Shown: positions 15,781 to 25,522, numbered from the stretch's first letter. The stretch: DNA of 64,000 nucleotides from Desulfovibrio legallii (GCF_900102485.1 NZ_FNBX01000013.1:1-64000), one strand, 5' to 3'. Notes: a model not told the origin generated them from the letters alone. Translations and numbers: made by a program.

Positions 15781-17961
15781 ATGGCCGCCCAAAATTCCAC
15801 TGCAAATACTGAAGAAATCATCGACCTCACCGAGCTGATCGAAAAAGGCGTTGTGCCGGAAAACGGCCCGGAAGGGGCCGCGCAGGCCCGCAAGCCCGCG
15901 CCGCACGCCCATGAGGCCGACGACCTGGAGGCCCATATGCGCGGCCTGAACGATCCGACCTTGCCGGCTGAAGCCGCCATCGACGATCTGCTGGCCCAGA
16001 TGGAGGCCCACACGGAGGATACGCCCTCCGTGGCGGCGGGCGGTCCGCCCCCGGATCACCTCGTGGATCCCGATGAAAAACTGGATATGCCCGGCCTGGG
16101 CGATGTGGACCATCTGCTCCAGTCCCTGGACATGCCGCCCCAGCCGCCGCAGGAGGCCGACGCCCCCGGCGCGGCCAGCGCGGCTCCGGCCGCGGAGGGC
16201 CAGGACGCGGACAGCCTTATGGCCGTGGACGCCATGCTGGACTCCATGCACGGCCAGCCTTCCGGCGCGCCCGCAGGGCAGGCCCCTGACGCGGCGGCGC
16301 CGCAAGCGGCAATGCCCGACCTGGACGACCTGCTGGCCGCCGGAGCGGCCGGATCTGCCCCCGGCGTGCCGGGCGACCTCTCGGATCTGCTGGAAGAGGC
16401 CCTGTCTCCGGAAGGCCCGGCCTCTCCCGCGCCGTCTGCCCCCGCGCCCGCGGCTTCGACTGCTGCGGCCCCCGCGCCGGTCGCATCCCCCGCCGCCACT
16501 ATTTCCGCGGGCGAGCTGGACGACCTGCTGGCCGCCGCCGCTGACGACATGGCGGCCGCCCCGTCGCCCGTCGTTCCGGCAGATGCCGTCCCGTCGCCCG
16601 CTGCACAAACGCCCGTTGCGCCCCCTGCCACCGCACAGGCGGACCCCATGGCGGATCTGGACGCGCTGCTGGCCGAGGCCGCCGCGCCTGCTCCGGAAGC
16701 CGCCGCGGCCGCCGCGCCCGGACAGGGCGCGGACCAGCCCCTGCCCCCCCAGGAGGAAATCCGGCCTGAGGCGCAGGCTGCGGACCTGACGGCAGACCAG
16801 GGGGCTGGCCTGGATCTGGATGCGCTCTTGGCCGAGGCCGCCGCGCACCTGGACGCCGCCTCTCCGGCCGCCGCGCCCGCGGCGACGGAACCGGCAGCGT
16901 CGCCCGCCGCGCAGGAATCTGTAATGCAGGAGCCCGCCGTGGCACCGGAGCCCGCGGCAACGGCAGCGCAGCCGCAGGCAGCGGCCCCGGCTGCGCCGGA
17001 ACTGCCCGCCGCCGCGCCCGCGGCGGATGCGTTTGCCGCAGCGGAGGAACTGCCCGCCGCTGCAGCCCCGGCGGATGTGTCCGCCGGGGAGAAGGATCTG
17101 CCCGTGCCGGAGGCGGAAGCGCCCTTGCCCGCCGTGGAAGCGGCAACACTGCTCCCTGAACCGGAATCCGCGCCGACGGAACAACCGGCGGCCCCGGCTG
17201 CTCCGGATTCCACGGCCGCATTGTCGGGCGCGCCCGCCGCCGCGCCGTCCCTGGCGGCGGAAGAGGCGCAAGCCGTGCCGGAAGCTGCGGACCAGACGCA
17301 GGAAGTCTCACCGCCCCCGCCTGTGGGCGCCGAAGCCGCCGTTGTGGCCGTGGCCGCTACCCAGGCGGCGGAAGCCTCGGCCCATGCGGCGGAGGCTTTT
17401 GAGCAGGCTTTTTCGGCCTCTTCCCGCGCCGCGGAAGCCGCGGAAGCCGCCGCGGCCCTGGCCCAGCGCCTGGAGCAGTGCGAAGCGGCCCTTCAGGCCG
17501 CGCAGGAGCGCCTGGCCGCCCTGGAAGCGGCGGCGCAGCAGGCCCCGGTCGGTCTGGGCGAAGAACAGGTCGCGGCCCTGCTGGACGAGCGGCTGGCCGC
17601 GCAGGCTCCTGCGCTCACGGAAGGACAGGTCCGCGCCTTGCTGGTCGAGCGCCTGGCGGCCCTCAGGATGGAACAGCCCGCTCCGCTGACCGAGGCGCAG
17701 GTGAACGCGCTTCTGGACGCCCGTCTGGCCGCAACGCCGCAGGCCGCGGCATTGACCGCAGCGCAGGCCGACGCCCTGCTGGACGAACGTCTGGCCCCGC
17801 TGACGGCTTCCCTGCGCGGGGTCGACGCCCGGCTGGACGCCCTGGAGCGGCGGCTGGACGCGCTGGAGCCCCAGTTCAACGAGCGGGTGGAAAAGGCCGC
17901 CGCGGCTGCGGCCGCGCGCATTTTGCGCGAAGAGATTGCCCGCCTGCTGGCCGAGGCCTGA
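15781..17961 (+). CDS. Ala/Pro-rich acidic protein with DLLA-type helical repeats, function unknown
   Basis: 726-residue low-complexity protein, start ATG 15781 after GAGG. The N-terminus reads EEIIDLTELIEKGV. Between about residues 60 and 360, short helical motifs such as IDDLLAQM, LDDLLAAG, LSDLLEEA and LDALLAEAA (twice) are separated by Ala/Pro-rich linkers. Residues 490-570 are Ala-rich and coiled-coil-like. Residues 585-690 hold four copies of a motif of the type QV-ALLDERLAA, and the protein ends in a heptad-like amphipathic helix. There is no signal peptide, membrane segment or known domain. Extreme codon bias makes antisense frames long, but this strand has the ribosome-binding site and a coherent protein. 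I infer a scaffold or tether role; no partner is visible. Confidence 0.75.
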   Translation: MAAQNSTANTEEIIDLTELIEKGVVPENGPEGAAQARKPAPHAHEADDLEAHMRGLNDPTLPAEAAIDDLLAQMEAHTEDTPSVAAGGPPPDHLVDPDEKLDMPGLGDVDHLLQSLDMPPQPPQEADAPGAASAAPAAEGQDADSLMAVDAMLDSMHGQPSGAPAGQAPDAAAPQAAMPDLDDLLAAGAAGSAPGVPGDLSDLLEEALSPEGPASPAPSAPAPAASTAAAPAPVASPAATISAGELDDLLAAAADDMAAAPSPVVPADAVPSPAAQTPVAPPATAQADPMADLDALLAEAAAPAPEAAAAAAPGQGADQPLPPQEEIRPEAQAADLTADQGAGLDLDALLAEAAAHLDAASPAAAPAATEPAASPAAQESVMQEPAVAPEPAATAAQPQAAAPAAPELPAAAPAADAFAAAEELPAAAAPADVSAGEKDLPVPEAEAPLPAVEAATLLPEPESAPTEQPAAPAAPDSTAALSGAPAAAPSLAAEEAQAVPEAADQTQEVSPPPPVGAEAAVVAVAATQAAEASAHAAEAFEQAFSASSRAAEAAEAAAALAQRLEQCEAALQAAQERLAALEAAAQQAPVGLGEEQVAALLDERLAAQAPALTEGQVRALLVERLAALRMEQPAPLTEAQVNALLDARLAATPQAAALTAAQADALLDERLAPLTASLRGVDARLDALERRLDALEPQFNERVEKAAAAAAARILREEIARLLAEA

Positions 17962-18140
17962 GGGCGCGGCGGCGGAGCGGGCGCGCCGCCCGGCCTTGCC
18001 AAGGTCGGGCGGAACGCATATGCTCCAGCGCGTTCCGGCGCATTTTTGTCGCGCGAGCGTTTTTTTGCACAAAAGGGCGGGGGCTTGTGTTTCCGTTCTT
18101 TTACCCGTCCAGGCAATACCCGTTGTGGGTCTCGGCCATT

Positions 18141-18161
18141 CCCCGGAGGACGGGGTTTTTT
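18141..18161 (+). terminator. Rho-independent terminator
   Basis: CCCCG-GAGGA-CGGGG followed by TTTTTT, about 180 bp after the helical-repeat gene and just before the small gene at 18197. The rest of 17962-18196 is non-coding. Confidence 0.6.
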
Positions 18162-18196
18162 CCGGCGCGCCCCGTGGGGCCGTAAGCCGAGGTGGT

Positions 18197-18373
18197 ATGG
18201 ACAAGGATCGCAAGGAAGCCCTGCAGGTGGCCAAAGAGCTGACCGCCAAATTCATTGAGACGCGCACCGTTTCGCCCGGCAATTTTGCCGAGGTCTTTCC
18301 GGCGGTTTATAAGGTGGTCTGCGCCGCCATTGGTGTGGATGCCGGCCCGGACAACGGCGGGAAACGGGCGTGA
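18197..18373 (+). CDS. Small conserved-looking protein, function unknown
   Basis: 58-residue protein beginning MDKDRKEALQVAKELTAKF and containing FAEVFPAVYKVV. It is charged and probably helical, with no cysteine pairs or signal. An AGCCGAGG-type ribosome-binding site precedes the ATG. Its TGA overlaps the GTG start of ubiE (GTGA), so the two are translationally coupled. Nothing in the sequence gives a function. Confidence 0.65.
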   Translation: MDKDRKEALQVAKELTAKFIETRTVSPGNFAEVFPAVYKVVCAAIGVDAGPDNGGKRA

Positions 18374-19128
18374 GCGGCGCGTATCCTCACGAAGCGCGCG
18401 GCGGCGATCCGCGCGGGGCTGCCCCCGGCACGCCGCACGATGCGGCCGTGGCCGGCATGTTCGGCCGCATTGTGCCCTTCTACGATCTGCTCAACCGGGT
18501 GCTCAGCCTGGGGCTTGACCGCTACTGGCGGCATGTGCTGGCGCGCAACGTGCGCCTGGGCGCAACGGGTTTGGTCCTGGACCTGGCCGCGGGCACCCTG
18601 GACGTGGCCCTGGCCGTGCGCCGCCGCTATCCCGGGGCCTGCGTGCCGGCCATGGATTTCTGCCCGCCCATGCTGGCGCGGGGCCGCCGCAAGCTCCGCG
18701 GGGCCGACGCCCGCAACATCCTGCCCGTGGCTGCCGACGCCAAGCGTCTGCCCCTGCCGGATTCCTGCGTGGACTGCGTGACCATGGCCTTCGGCATTCG
18801 CAACATCCTGCCGCGCGAGCGGGCTTTTGCCGAGATGCTGCGCGTGCTCCGGCCCGGAGGGCGGGTCTGCATTCTGGAGTTCGGGTCCGGGCGGGAACGT
18901 ATCTGGGGCGGCCTGTACAATCTGTACCTCAACCGCGTGCTGCCGCGCGTGGGGCGGATTTTTTCCAAAGATCCCGCCGCGTATGCCTATCTGGCCGCCA
19001 CCATCCGCCAGTTTCCCCCGGCAGCGGCCCTGGAGCGCGAGCTGCGCGACGCGGGCTTTGCCCGCGCCTGGCACGAAAAGCTCACCTCAGGCATCGTCTG
19101 TCTGCATGTGGGCGAAAAAGGACGTTAA
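18370..19128 (+). CDS. ubiE: Demethylmenaquinone methyltransferase
   Basis: 252-residue SAM-dependent methyltransferase, the last step of menaquinone synthesis (also called menG). It starts with GTG. Family motifs are VAGMFGRIVPFYDLLNRVLS near the N-terminus, the SAM-binding LDLAAGTLDVALAV, CVTMAFGIRNI, and LRPGGRVCILEFG. Length and motifs match UbiE/MenG. It shares this strand with mqnB and a polyprenyl synthase, all quinone genes. The stop codon overlaps the stop of the convergent gene at 19125. Confidence 0.92.
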   Translation: MSGAYPHEARGGDPRGAAPGTPHDAAVAGMFGRIVPFYDLLNRVLSLGLDRYWRHVLARNVRLGATGLVLDLAAGTLDVALAVRRRYPGACVPAMDFCPPMLARGRRKLRGADARNILPVAADAKRLPLPDSCVDCVTMAFGIRNILPRERAFAEMLRVLRPGGRVCILEFGSGRERIWGGLYNLYLNRVLPRVGRIFSKDPAAYAYLAATIRQFPPAAALERELRDAGFARAWHEKLTSGIVCLHVGEKGR

Positions 19129-19319
19129 CGCGCCAGGGCCGTCAGCAGCAGGCCCACGGCCACGGCGGCCAGGCCTGCGGCGCGCAGTCGGCTTTCGGGC
19201 TGGCTCATGAGCGTGCGCAGGGCGCGGCGCATGCCGCCGGGAAACAGCGCCCAGCACAGGCCTTCCAGCACAATGGCCAGGCCCAGGGCGCGCAGAAAAA
19301 GGGCAAAATCAAACCGCAT
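19125..19319 (-). CDS. DUF2065-type small membrane protein
   Basis: 64-residue protein with two predicted membrane helices: FALFLRALGLAIVLEGLCWA at the start and LRAAGLAAVAVGLLLTALA at the end. A short basic loop, PGGMRRALRTLMSQPESR, lies between them. This is the layout of the DUF2065 (YjeT-like) family; the function is unknown. Its stop overlaps the ubiE stop on the other strand, and its start lies 45 bp from the divergent nucleotide-sugar dehydrogenase gene. The family call is from memory of the pattern. Confidence 0.75.
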   Translation of the reverse strand: MRFDFALFLRALGLAIVLEGLCWALFPGGMRRALRTLMSQPESRLRAAGLAAVAVGLLLTALAR

Positions 19320-19364
19320 GCTTCCGTGGTGACGGAAAAGCGCGGATTTGTAAAGGACCGCACT

Positions 19365-20678
19365 ATGGTGACATTCGAGGATCTTTGCGCGGGCAGGGCC
19401 ACCCTGGCCGTGGTGGGCCTGGGCTATGTGGGCCTGCCCTTGGCCGTGGCCTTTTCCCGCCACATGCCCGTGCTGGGCTATGACTGCAGCTCCCGGCGCA
19501 TTGCCGAGCTCAAGGCGGGCCGCGACCACACCCGCGAGGTGGACCACGAGCGCCTGGCCGCCGCCGCAGTGCGCTATTCCGCCGATCCCGCCGACCTGCG
19601 CCAGGCCGACGTGGTGGTGGTGGCCGTGCCCACGCCCATCGACACCCACCGCTCGCCCGACCTGACCCCCGTGGTGGGGGCCAGCGCCACCGTGGGGCAG
19701 AACCTGCGCCCCGGCTGCGTGGTGGTCTACGAATCCACGGTCTACCCCGGCCTGACCGAGGAGATCTGCGTGCCCATCCTGGAGCGGGAATCCGGCCTCA
19801 AACTGGGGCGGGACTTTACCGTGGGCTACTCGCCGGAGCGCATCAACCCCGGCGACAAAGTCCACACCGTGGAGACGATCGTCAAGATCGTTTCCGGTTC
19901 GGACGCGGCCACCGCCGATCTGCTGGAAAAACTCTACGGCTCCGTGGTGCGGGCGGGCACCCACCGCGCCTCCAGCATCAAGGTGGCCGAGGCCGCCAAG
20001 GTCATTGAAAATACCCAGCGCGACCTCAACATTGCCCTCATGAACGAGCTGGCCCTCATTTTCGACCGCATAGGCATCGACACCCTGGAGGTGCTGGAAG
20101 CCGCGGGCAGCAAGTGGAACTTCCTGCCTTTCCGTCCCGGCCTGGTGGGCGGGCACTGCATCGGCGTGGACCCCTACTACCTCACCTATAAGGCCGAGGA
20201 GCTGGGCTTCCACCCTGAGGTCATCCTGGCCGGCCGCCGCATCAACGACAATATGGGCAAGTATGTGGCCGAATGCGCGGTAAAGCGGCTCATCAGGAGC
20301 GGCCGGGTCATCAGCGGCGCGCGCGTGGGCATCCTGGGCTTCACTTTCAAGGAAAACGTGCCCGATCTGCGCAACACCCGCGTGGTGGACGTGGTGCGCG
20401 AGCTGGCGGACTACGGCGTTACCGTGCTGGTGAGCGACGCCGAGGCCGACCCGGAAGAAGCCCTGCGCGAATACGGCCAGACCCTGCTGCCGCAGGAGGC
20501 CCTGTGCGATCTGGACGGCCTTATCCTGGCCGTGGGGCACAAGGCCTATGCCGGGTTGACCCCCGCCGCCGTGAAAAGCCTTTTTGCCGCGCCGGACAAC
20601 GCCGTGGTTCTGGACGTGAAGTCCTTTTTCGACGCCGCGGCCATGCGCGCCGCGGGCATAGACTACTGGAGGCTGTAG
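19365..20678 (+). CDS. Nucleotide-sugar dehydrogenase (UDP-sugar 6-dehydrogenase type)
   Basis: 437-residue NAD-dependent enzyme that oxidises the C6 hydroxyl of a UDP-hexose or UDP-N-acetylhexosamine to a carboxylate. Motifs are AVVGLGYVGLPLAVAF (Rossmann, residues 13-28), ESTVYPGLTEE, GYSPERINPGD and GGHCIGVDPYYL with the catalytic cysteine. The KVHT and NDNMGKYVA features favour the TviB/WbpA branch over UDP-glucose dehydrogenase. ATG 19365 was preferred to the upstream ATG at 19326 because the family starts near here and AAAGGA precedes it. No other glycan gene is adjacent, so the product sugar is unknown. Confidence 0.88.
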   Translation: MVTFEDLCAGRATLAVVGLGYVGLPLAVAFSRHMPVLGYDCSSRRIAELKAGRDHTREVDHERLAAAAVRYSADPADLRQADVVVVAVPTPIDTHRSPDLTPVVGASATVGQNLRPGCVVVYESTVYPGLTEEICVPILERESGLKLGRDFTVGYSPERINPGDKVHTVETIVKIVSGSDAATADLLEKLYGSVVRAGTHRASSIKVAEAAKVIENTQRDLNIALMNELALIFDRIGIDTLEVLEAAGSKWNFLPFRPGLVGGHCIGVDPYYLTYKAEELGFHPEVILAGRRINDNMGKYVAECAVKRLIRSGRVISGARVGILGFTFKENVPDLRNTRVVDVVRELADYGVTVLVSDAEADPEEALREYGQTLLPQEALCDLDGLILAVGHKAYAGLTPAAVKSLFAAPDNAVVLDVKSFFDAAAMRAAGIDYWRL

Positions 20679-20682
20679 CCAC

Positions 20683-21435
20683 GTGACCCTGCTGCTCTGC
20701 GCCGCCACGGCCCGTGAACTGGCGGGCCTTGCGCCGGGCTTTGCCCCGCCGGGGCTGCCGCCCCTGGAGCGCACGGGCGCGGGGGCAGCTGCCGCCCCTT
20801 GGCCGGAAATGCGCCTCTGGCCTCTGCCGTTGCGGCGCGGCCGCGCCCTGTGCTGCCTTACGGGCGTGGGGCCGCTCAACGCGGCGCTGGCCCTGGGCCT
20901 GGCCCTGGAACGGGCCGCGGCCGAGGGCACGCCCATAAGCGCGGTGTGCAACGCCGGGCTTGCCGGGGCCTTTGACCTTGCGGCCGCGCCTTTGCGTTCG
21001 CTCTGGCTGGTGCGGGAAGAAATCTGGCCGGAATACGGCCTTAACGACGGCCGCTCCGTGGTGGCCGGGGCTTTTGGCTTTCCTCTCTGGCAGCCGCCTG
21101 AGGGCGCGCCCGTGCGCGACCGCCTGCCCCTGGCCGGAGCGGACGCCCTGGGCACGGGGGCGGAGGCGGCGGTTTTTCCGTCCTGCCGCTCCGTGACCGT
21201 GGCAGGGGTGACGGCCAGCCACGAGCGGGCGGCCGGCTTGCGCCAAAGCTATGGCGCGGAGCTGGAGAATATGGAAGGCTTTGCCGTGGCCTATGCCTGC
21301 GCCCGCGCGGGCCTGCCCTGCGTGGAGGCGCGCTGCGTTTCCAACAAGGCGGGGCCCCGCGCCGGGGATGAAAAAGATTTTGCGGGAGCCCTGCGCGCCC
21401 TGGCCCAGGTGCTGCCCGCCCTCAACTGCAACTGA
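20683..21435 (+). CDS. mqnB: Futalosine hydrolase
   Basis: 250-residue nucleosidase that splits futalosine in the alternative menaquinone pathway. It starts with GTG after GGAGG, 4 bp behind the dehydrogenase gene. Family traits are TGVGPLNAALALGLAL in the first half, VCNAGLAGAF, and the substrate-binding ELENMEGFAVAYACARAG followed by RCVSNKAG. The length is near the family norm (about 220-250). With ubiE and the polyprenyl synthase on this strand it marks futalosine-type menaquinone synthesis. Confidence 0.9.
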   Translation: MTLLLCAATARELAGLAPGFAPPGLPPLERTGAGAAAAPWPEMRLWPLPLRRGRALCCLTGVGPLNAALALGLALERAAAEGTPISAVCNAGLAGAFDLAAAPLRSLWLVREEIWPEYGLNDGRSVVAGAFGFPLWQPPEGAPVRDRLPLAGADALGTGAEAAVFPSCRSVTVAGVTASHERAAGLRQSYGAELENMEGFAVAYACARAGLPCVEARCVSNKAGPRAGDEKDFAGALRALAQVLPALNCN

Positions 21436-21443
21436 GTAGCGTC

Positions 21444-22409
21444 ATGATCCAACTGAAAGCGCGTCTGGCCCTGGAACTGCCCGCCATCAACCGGGCCCTG
21501 GGCCGGGCGGTGGAAACCCTGCCCGCGTCCGTGCGCCCTGTGGCCCGGCACATTTTCGACGCCGGGGGCAAACGCCTGCGGCCTGTGCTTACCGTGCTTA
21601 CGGCGCGGCTTCTGGGCTGCAGGCGGGACGACCTGCAAGACCTGGCCGTGACTCTGGAAATGCTCCACGCCGCCACCCTGCTGCACGACGACGTGCTGGA
21701 CAATGCCGTGAGCCGTCGGGGCCAGCCCGCCGCCCACACAGTCTATGACGTGGGCACGGTCATTCTGGCCGGGGACGCCCTGCTGGCCGGGGCCAACGCC
21801 ATGGTGGCGGGCTATGGCGACACGCGCCTGACGCGCTGTTTTTCTGAGGCCACCAGCCGCACGGCCGCGGGCGAGATTCTGGAAATCGAGGCCCAGGGCC
21901 GGGTGGACGTGGGCGCGGCGGAGTATGAGGAAATTATCCGCGGCAAGACGGCCTGGCTCATCCGCGCCTCCTGCGAGATGGGCGCGCTGGCCGCCGGGGC
22001 CGAGGCCCCTCTGGCGGCGGCGGCCGCAGCCTACGGCGAAAACTTGGGCATGGCCTTCCAGATGGTGGACGACGCCCTGGACTTCGCCCCGGAGAGCGTC
22101 ACCGGCAAGCCCACGGGCGGCGACGTGCGCGAAGGCAAGCTCACCCCGCCCCTGCGCCTTTACCGCGAAAGTTTGGCGGAAACGGAACGCGCCGCCTTTG
22201 ACGCGGCCTTCTGCACGAGCCTGATGACGGAGGATGACGCCGCCGCCATTGCCGCGCGCATCCGCGAGGCGGGTTTTGACGCCCAGGTGCGCTGCCAGGC
22301 CGAAGGCTTTCTCCATGCGGCCCGCGAGGCCCTGCACGCCCTGCCGGATCGGCCGGAGCGCGGCCTGCTGCTGCAGATGGCCGACTATGTGCGGGACAGA
22401 AAAAAGTAG
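21444..22409 (+). CDS. Long-chain all-trans polyprenyl diphosphate synthase
   Basis: 321-residue prenyl transferase that probably builds the menaquinone side chain. The first Asp-rich motif is LLHDDVLDNAVSRRG (D82, D83, D86). The second is QMVDDALDF near residue 210. The GGKRLRP pyrophosphate-binding site is at residues 41-47. These are the family's catalytic features, and the length matches IspB/HepT. It starts 8 bp after mqnB. The chain length cannot be read with certainty from the sequence. Confidence 0.9.
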   Translation: MIQLKARLALELPAINRALGRAVETLPASVRPVARHIFDAGGKRLRPVLTVLTARLLGCRRDDLQDLAVTLEMLHAATLLHDDVLDNAVSRRGQPAAHTVYDVGTVILAGDALLAGANAMVAGYGDTRLTRCFSEATSRTAAGEILEIEAQGRVDVGAAEYEEIIRGKTAWLIRASCEMGALAAGAEAPLAAAAAAYGENLGMAFQMVDDALDFAPESVTGKPTGGDVREGKLTPPLRLYRESLAETERAAFDAAFCTSLMTEDDAAAIAARIREAGFDAQVRCQAEGFLHAAREALHALPDRPERGLLLQMADYVRDRKK

Positions 22410-22525
22410 GCCGGGCCCAATTTTTGCGGGGCTGCCTCCGGCGGCCGGGGGGCCGTGCCCCCTTGCCCCCTTCCCCGCAACACGCATCCAACAATTCTTT
22501 TCCTGCATTCACGAGGAAGCGAGCC

Positions 22526-25522
22526 ATGCTCTACAGGGTGGAAACCGGCCCCCACGCCGGAATGGACGACACGCAGGGCCGCAAGACGGCCCAGCGCTTG
22601 CGTAAGGATCTCAACCTGGCCGTGGCCGAGGTGCGGCAGACCAAGGTCTTTACCGTGGACGGCCTGGATGCCGCCCAGGTGCAGCGGCTGCTGGACGAAG
22701 GCGTGTGGCACGACCCCATCCTGCAGCAGGCCGCGCTCACGCCCCTGCCGTTGGCGCAGCCCGCCCAGTGGTTCGTGGAAGTGGGCTTCCGCCCCGGCGT
22801 CACGGATAACGAGGCCCGCACGGCGCGGGATACGGCCGCCCTGGTGCTGGGCCTGCCGCGCGAGAGCCTGCGCGTCTACACCTCCGTGCAGTACCGCCTC
22901 AGTTCGGACGCCGCCGCGCCCCTCGGGCGCGAGCAGGTGGAGGCCCTGGCCCGTGATCTGCTCTGCAATACGCTTATCCAGCGCTACCGCATCAAAAGCG
23001 CGGCGGAGTGGGCGGCGGAGCCCGGCTTTGCGCCGCAGGCGGCTGCTGTTACCGGCACGGCCGACGCCACAGTGGAAACCATCGCTCTTTCGGGCATGGA
23101 CGACGCGGCCTTGCAGCAGGCCAGCCGGGAAAACACCTGGGCCCTGAACCTTGCGGAGCTGCACCGCATCCGCGCGCACTTCACCGGGCTGGAGGAAGCC
23201 GCCCGCCGCGCGGCCCTGCAACTGCCCGCCGACCCCACGGACGTGGAAATGGAAGTGCTGGCCCAGACCTGGTCCGAGCACTGCAAGCACAAAATTTTCG
23301 CCGCGCGCATCGAGTATACGGATGCGGATACGGGCCGCCGCGAGGTGGTGGACAACCTGTACAAGACCTGCATCCGCGACGCCACGGCCATTCTGCGGGA
23401 GCGCATGGGCGCCAATGACTACTGCAAATCCGTGTTCAAGGACAATGCGGGCGTCATTGCCTTCATCAACGGCTACGATGCCTGCATCAAGGTGGAGACG
23501 CACAACAGCCCTTCGGCCCTGGATCCTTACGGCGGGGCGCTCACGGGCATTGTGGGCGTGAACCGCGACCCCATGGGCACGGGCATGGGCGCGGAGCTGG
23601 TCTGCAATACGGATGTTTTCTGCTTTGCCTCGCCCTTTTACGACCAGCCCCTGCCCCCGCGCCTGCTGCACCCCCGCCGGGTGCTGGAAGGCGTGCGCGA
23701 GGGCGTGGAGCACGGCGGCAACAAATCCGGCATCCCCACGGTCAACGGCTCGCTGGTTTTTGACGAGCGCTTTCTGGGCAAGCCGCTGGTCTTCTGCGGC
23801 ACTGTGGGCCTGCTGCCGGCCGAGATCAACGGCCGCGCCGGCTGGTACAAGAAGGCGGAGCCGGGCGACGTCATCGTCATGACCGGCGGGCGCATCGGCA
23901 AGGACGGCATCCACGGGGCCACCTTCTCCTCCGAGGAACTGCACGAAGGCTCCCCGGCCACGGCCGTGCAGATCGGCGATCCCATCACCCAGCGCAAGAT
24001 GTACGACTTTATCCTGCGCGCGCGGGATATGGGCCTTTACCACGCCATTACGGACAACGGCGCGGGCGGCCTTTCGTCCTCCGTGGGCGAAATGGCCGAG
24101 GATACGGGCGGCTGCGTGCTGGACGCGGCCAAGGCCCCCCTGAAGTACGACGGCTTGCGGCCGTGGGAAATTCTGCTCTCCGAGGCGCAGGAGCGCATGA
24201 CCCTGGCCGTGCCCCCGGACAAGCTGGAGAGCTTCCTGGAGCTGGCCGCCCGCATGGATGTGGAAGCCACCGCCCTGGGATATTTTACGGAGTCCGGCTA
24301 CTTTGAAGTGCGCTACGGCGAGCGGGTGGTGGCCTCCCTGGATATGGACTTCATGCACAACGGCGTGCCCCAGCTGCGTCTGGAAGCCCAGTGGCGCGCG
24401 CCTGAGGCGCGGGACGTCCGCGTGGATGTGGCCCAGGTGGAGCAGGGGGCCTTTCTGCAGCGCATGCTGGGGCGGCTGAACATCTGCTCCAAGGAATACA
24501 TCGTCCGCCAGTACGATCACGAGGTGCGCGGCGGCAGCGTGATCAAGCCCATGGTGGGCGTCAAGCGCGACGGCCCGTCGGACGCGGGCGTGCTGCGGCC
24601 CCTGCTGGAATCGGACGCCGGGCTGGTTGTTTCGCACGGCATCTGCCCCAAGTTCAGCGACTACGACGCCTACTGGATGATGGCCAACGCCATGGACGAG
24701 GCCATCCGCAACGCCGTGGCCGTGGGCGCCAACCCCGACGCCCTGGCCGGGGTAGACAACTTCTGCTGGTGCGACCCGGTGGCGAGCCCCGCCAATCCCG
24801 ACGGCCGCTACAAGCTGGCCCAGCTGGTGCGGGCCTGCCGCGCCCTGCGCCAGTTCTCCCTGGCCTTCGGCGTGCCCTGCATTTCGGGCAAGGACTCCAT
24901 GAAGAACGACTACACCGGCGGCGGCGAGCGCATCTCCATTCCGCCCACGGTGCTCTTCTCCGTGCTGGGGGTCATGGGCAATGTGACGGCCGCGCAGACC
25001 TCGGACTTCAAGCGCCCCGGCGATCTGATCTACCTTTTGGGCGGCACCTGGCGCGAAATGGCGGGCAGCGAGGCCGCCGACGAGCTGGGCCTCAAGGGCG
25101 GGCGCGTGCCCCATGTGGACGCGGCCGCGGCCCTGCCGCGCTACCGCGCCGTCAACGCGCTTATGGGGCAGAAAGCCATTGCCGCCTGCCACGACTGTTC
25201 CGACGGCGGCCTGGCCGTGGCCCTGGCCGAAATGTGCATCGGCGGCCGCCTGGGGGCCGAGGTGGATCTGAACGCCGTGCCCGCCCTGGAGACCATGAAC
25301 CTCACCGAGCTGCTCTATAGCGAATCGGCCAGCCGTCTGGTGGTCAGCGTGCGGCCCGATCTGGGCATGATTTTTGACGCCCTGGGCCAGTGGCAGCTCT
25401 GCGCCCGCATCGGCACGGTCACCGAAGACGCGCGCCTGACCCTGCGCAGCGGGGACAGCGCGCTCTGCGCCGTGCCCGTGGAGGATCTTACCAAGGCCTT
25501 TAAGCGTACCCTCGACTGGTAG
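22526..25522 (+). CDS. purL: Phosphoribosylformylglycinamidine synthase (PurL, no glutaminase domain)
   Basis: 998-residue purine enzyme that converts FGAR to FGAM. The ATG at 22526 follows ACGAGGAAG. Residues 1-80 resemble a PurS-like domain. TWSEHCKHK at about residues 248-256 and NSPSALDPYGGALTG near 325 mark the first AIR-synthase-type half. ISGKDSMKNDY near 790 and CHDCSDGGLAVALAEM near 890 mark the second. No class-I glutamine amidotransferase domain is present at the C-terminus, unlike the 1300-residue E. coli enzyme, so a separate PurQ is needed; it is not in the window. Confidence 0.92.
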   Translation: MLYRVETGPHAGMDDTQGRKTAQRLRKDLNLAVAEVRQTKVFTVDGLDAAQVQRLLDEGVWHDPILQQAALTPLPLAQPAQWFVEVGFRPGVTDNEARTARDTAALVLGLPRESLRVYTSVQYRLSSDAAAPLGREQVEALARDLLCNTLIQRYRIKSAAEWAAEPGFAPQAAAVTGTADATVETIALSGMDDAALQQASRENTWALNLAELHRIRAHFTGLEEAARRAALQLPADPTDVEMEVLAQTWSEHCKHKIFAARIEYTDADTGRREVVDNLYKTCIRDATAILRERMGANDYCKSVFKDNAGVIAFINGYDACIKVETHNSPSALDPYGGALTGIVGVNRDPMGTGMGAELVCNTDVFCFASPFYDQPLPPRLLHPRRVLEGVREGVEHGGNKSGIPTVNGSLVFDERFLGKPLVFCGTVGLLPAEINGRAGWYKKAEPGDVIVMTGGRIGKDGIHGATFSSEELHEGSPATAVQIGDPITQRKMYDFILRARDMGLYHAITDNGAGGLSSSVGEMAEDTGGCVLDAAKAPLKYDGLRPWEILLSEAQERMTLAVPPDKLESFLELAARMDVEATALGYFTESGYFEVRYGERVVASLDMDFMHNGVPQLRLEAQWRAPEARDVRVDVAQVEQGAFLQRMLGRLNICSKEYIVRQYDHEVRGGSVIKPMVGVKRDGPSDAGVLRPLLESDAGLVVSHGICPKFSDYDAYWMMANAMDEAIRNAVAVGANPDALAGVDNFCWCDPVASPANPDGRYKLAQLVRACRALRQFSLAFGVPCISGKDSMKNDYTGGGERISIPPTVLFSVLGVMGNVTAAQTSDFKRPGDLIYLLGGTWREMAGSEAADELGLKGGRVPHVDAAAALPRYRAVNALMGQKAIAACHDCSDGGLAVALAEMCIGGRLGAEVDLNAVPALETMNLTELLYSESASRLVVSVRPDLGMIFDALGQWQLCARIGTVTEDARLTLRSGDSALCAVPVEDLTKAFKRTLDW

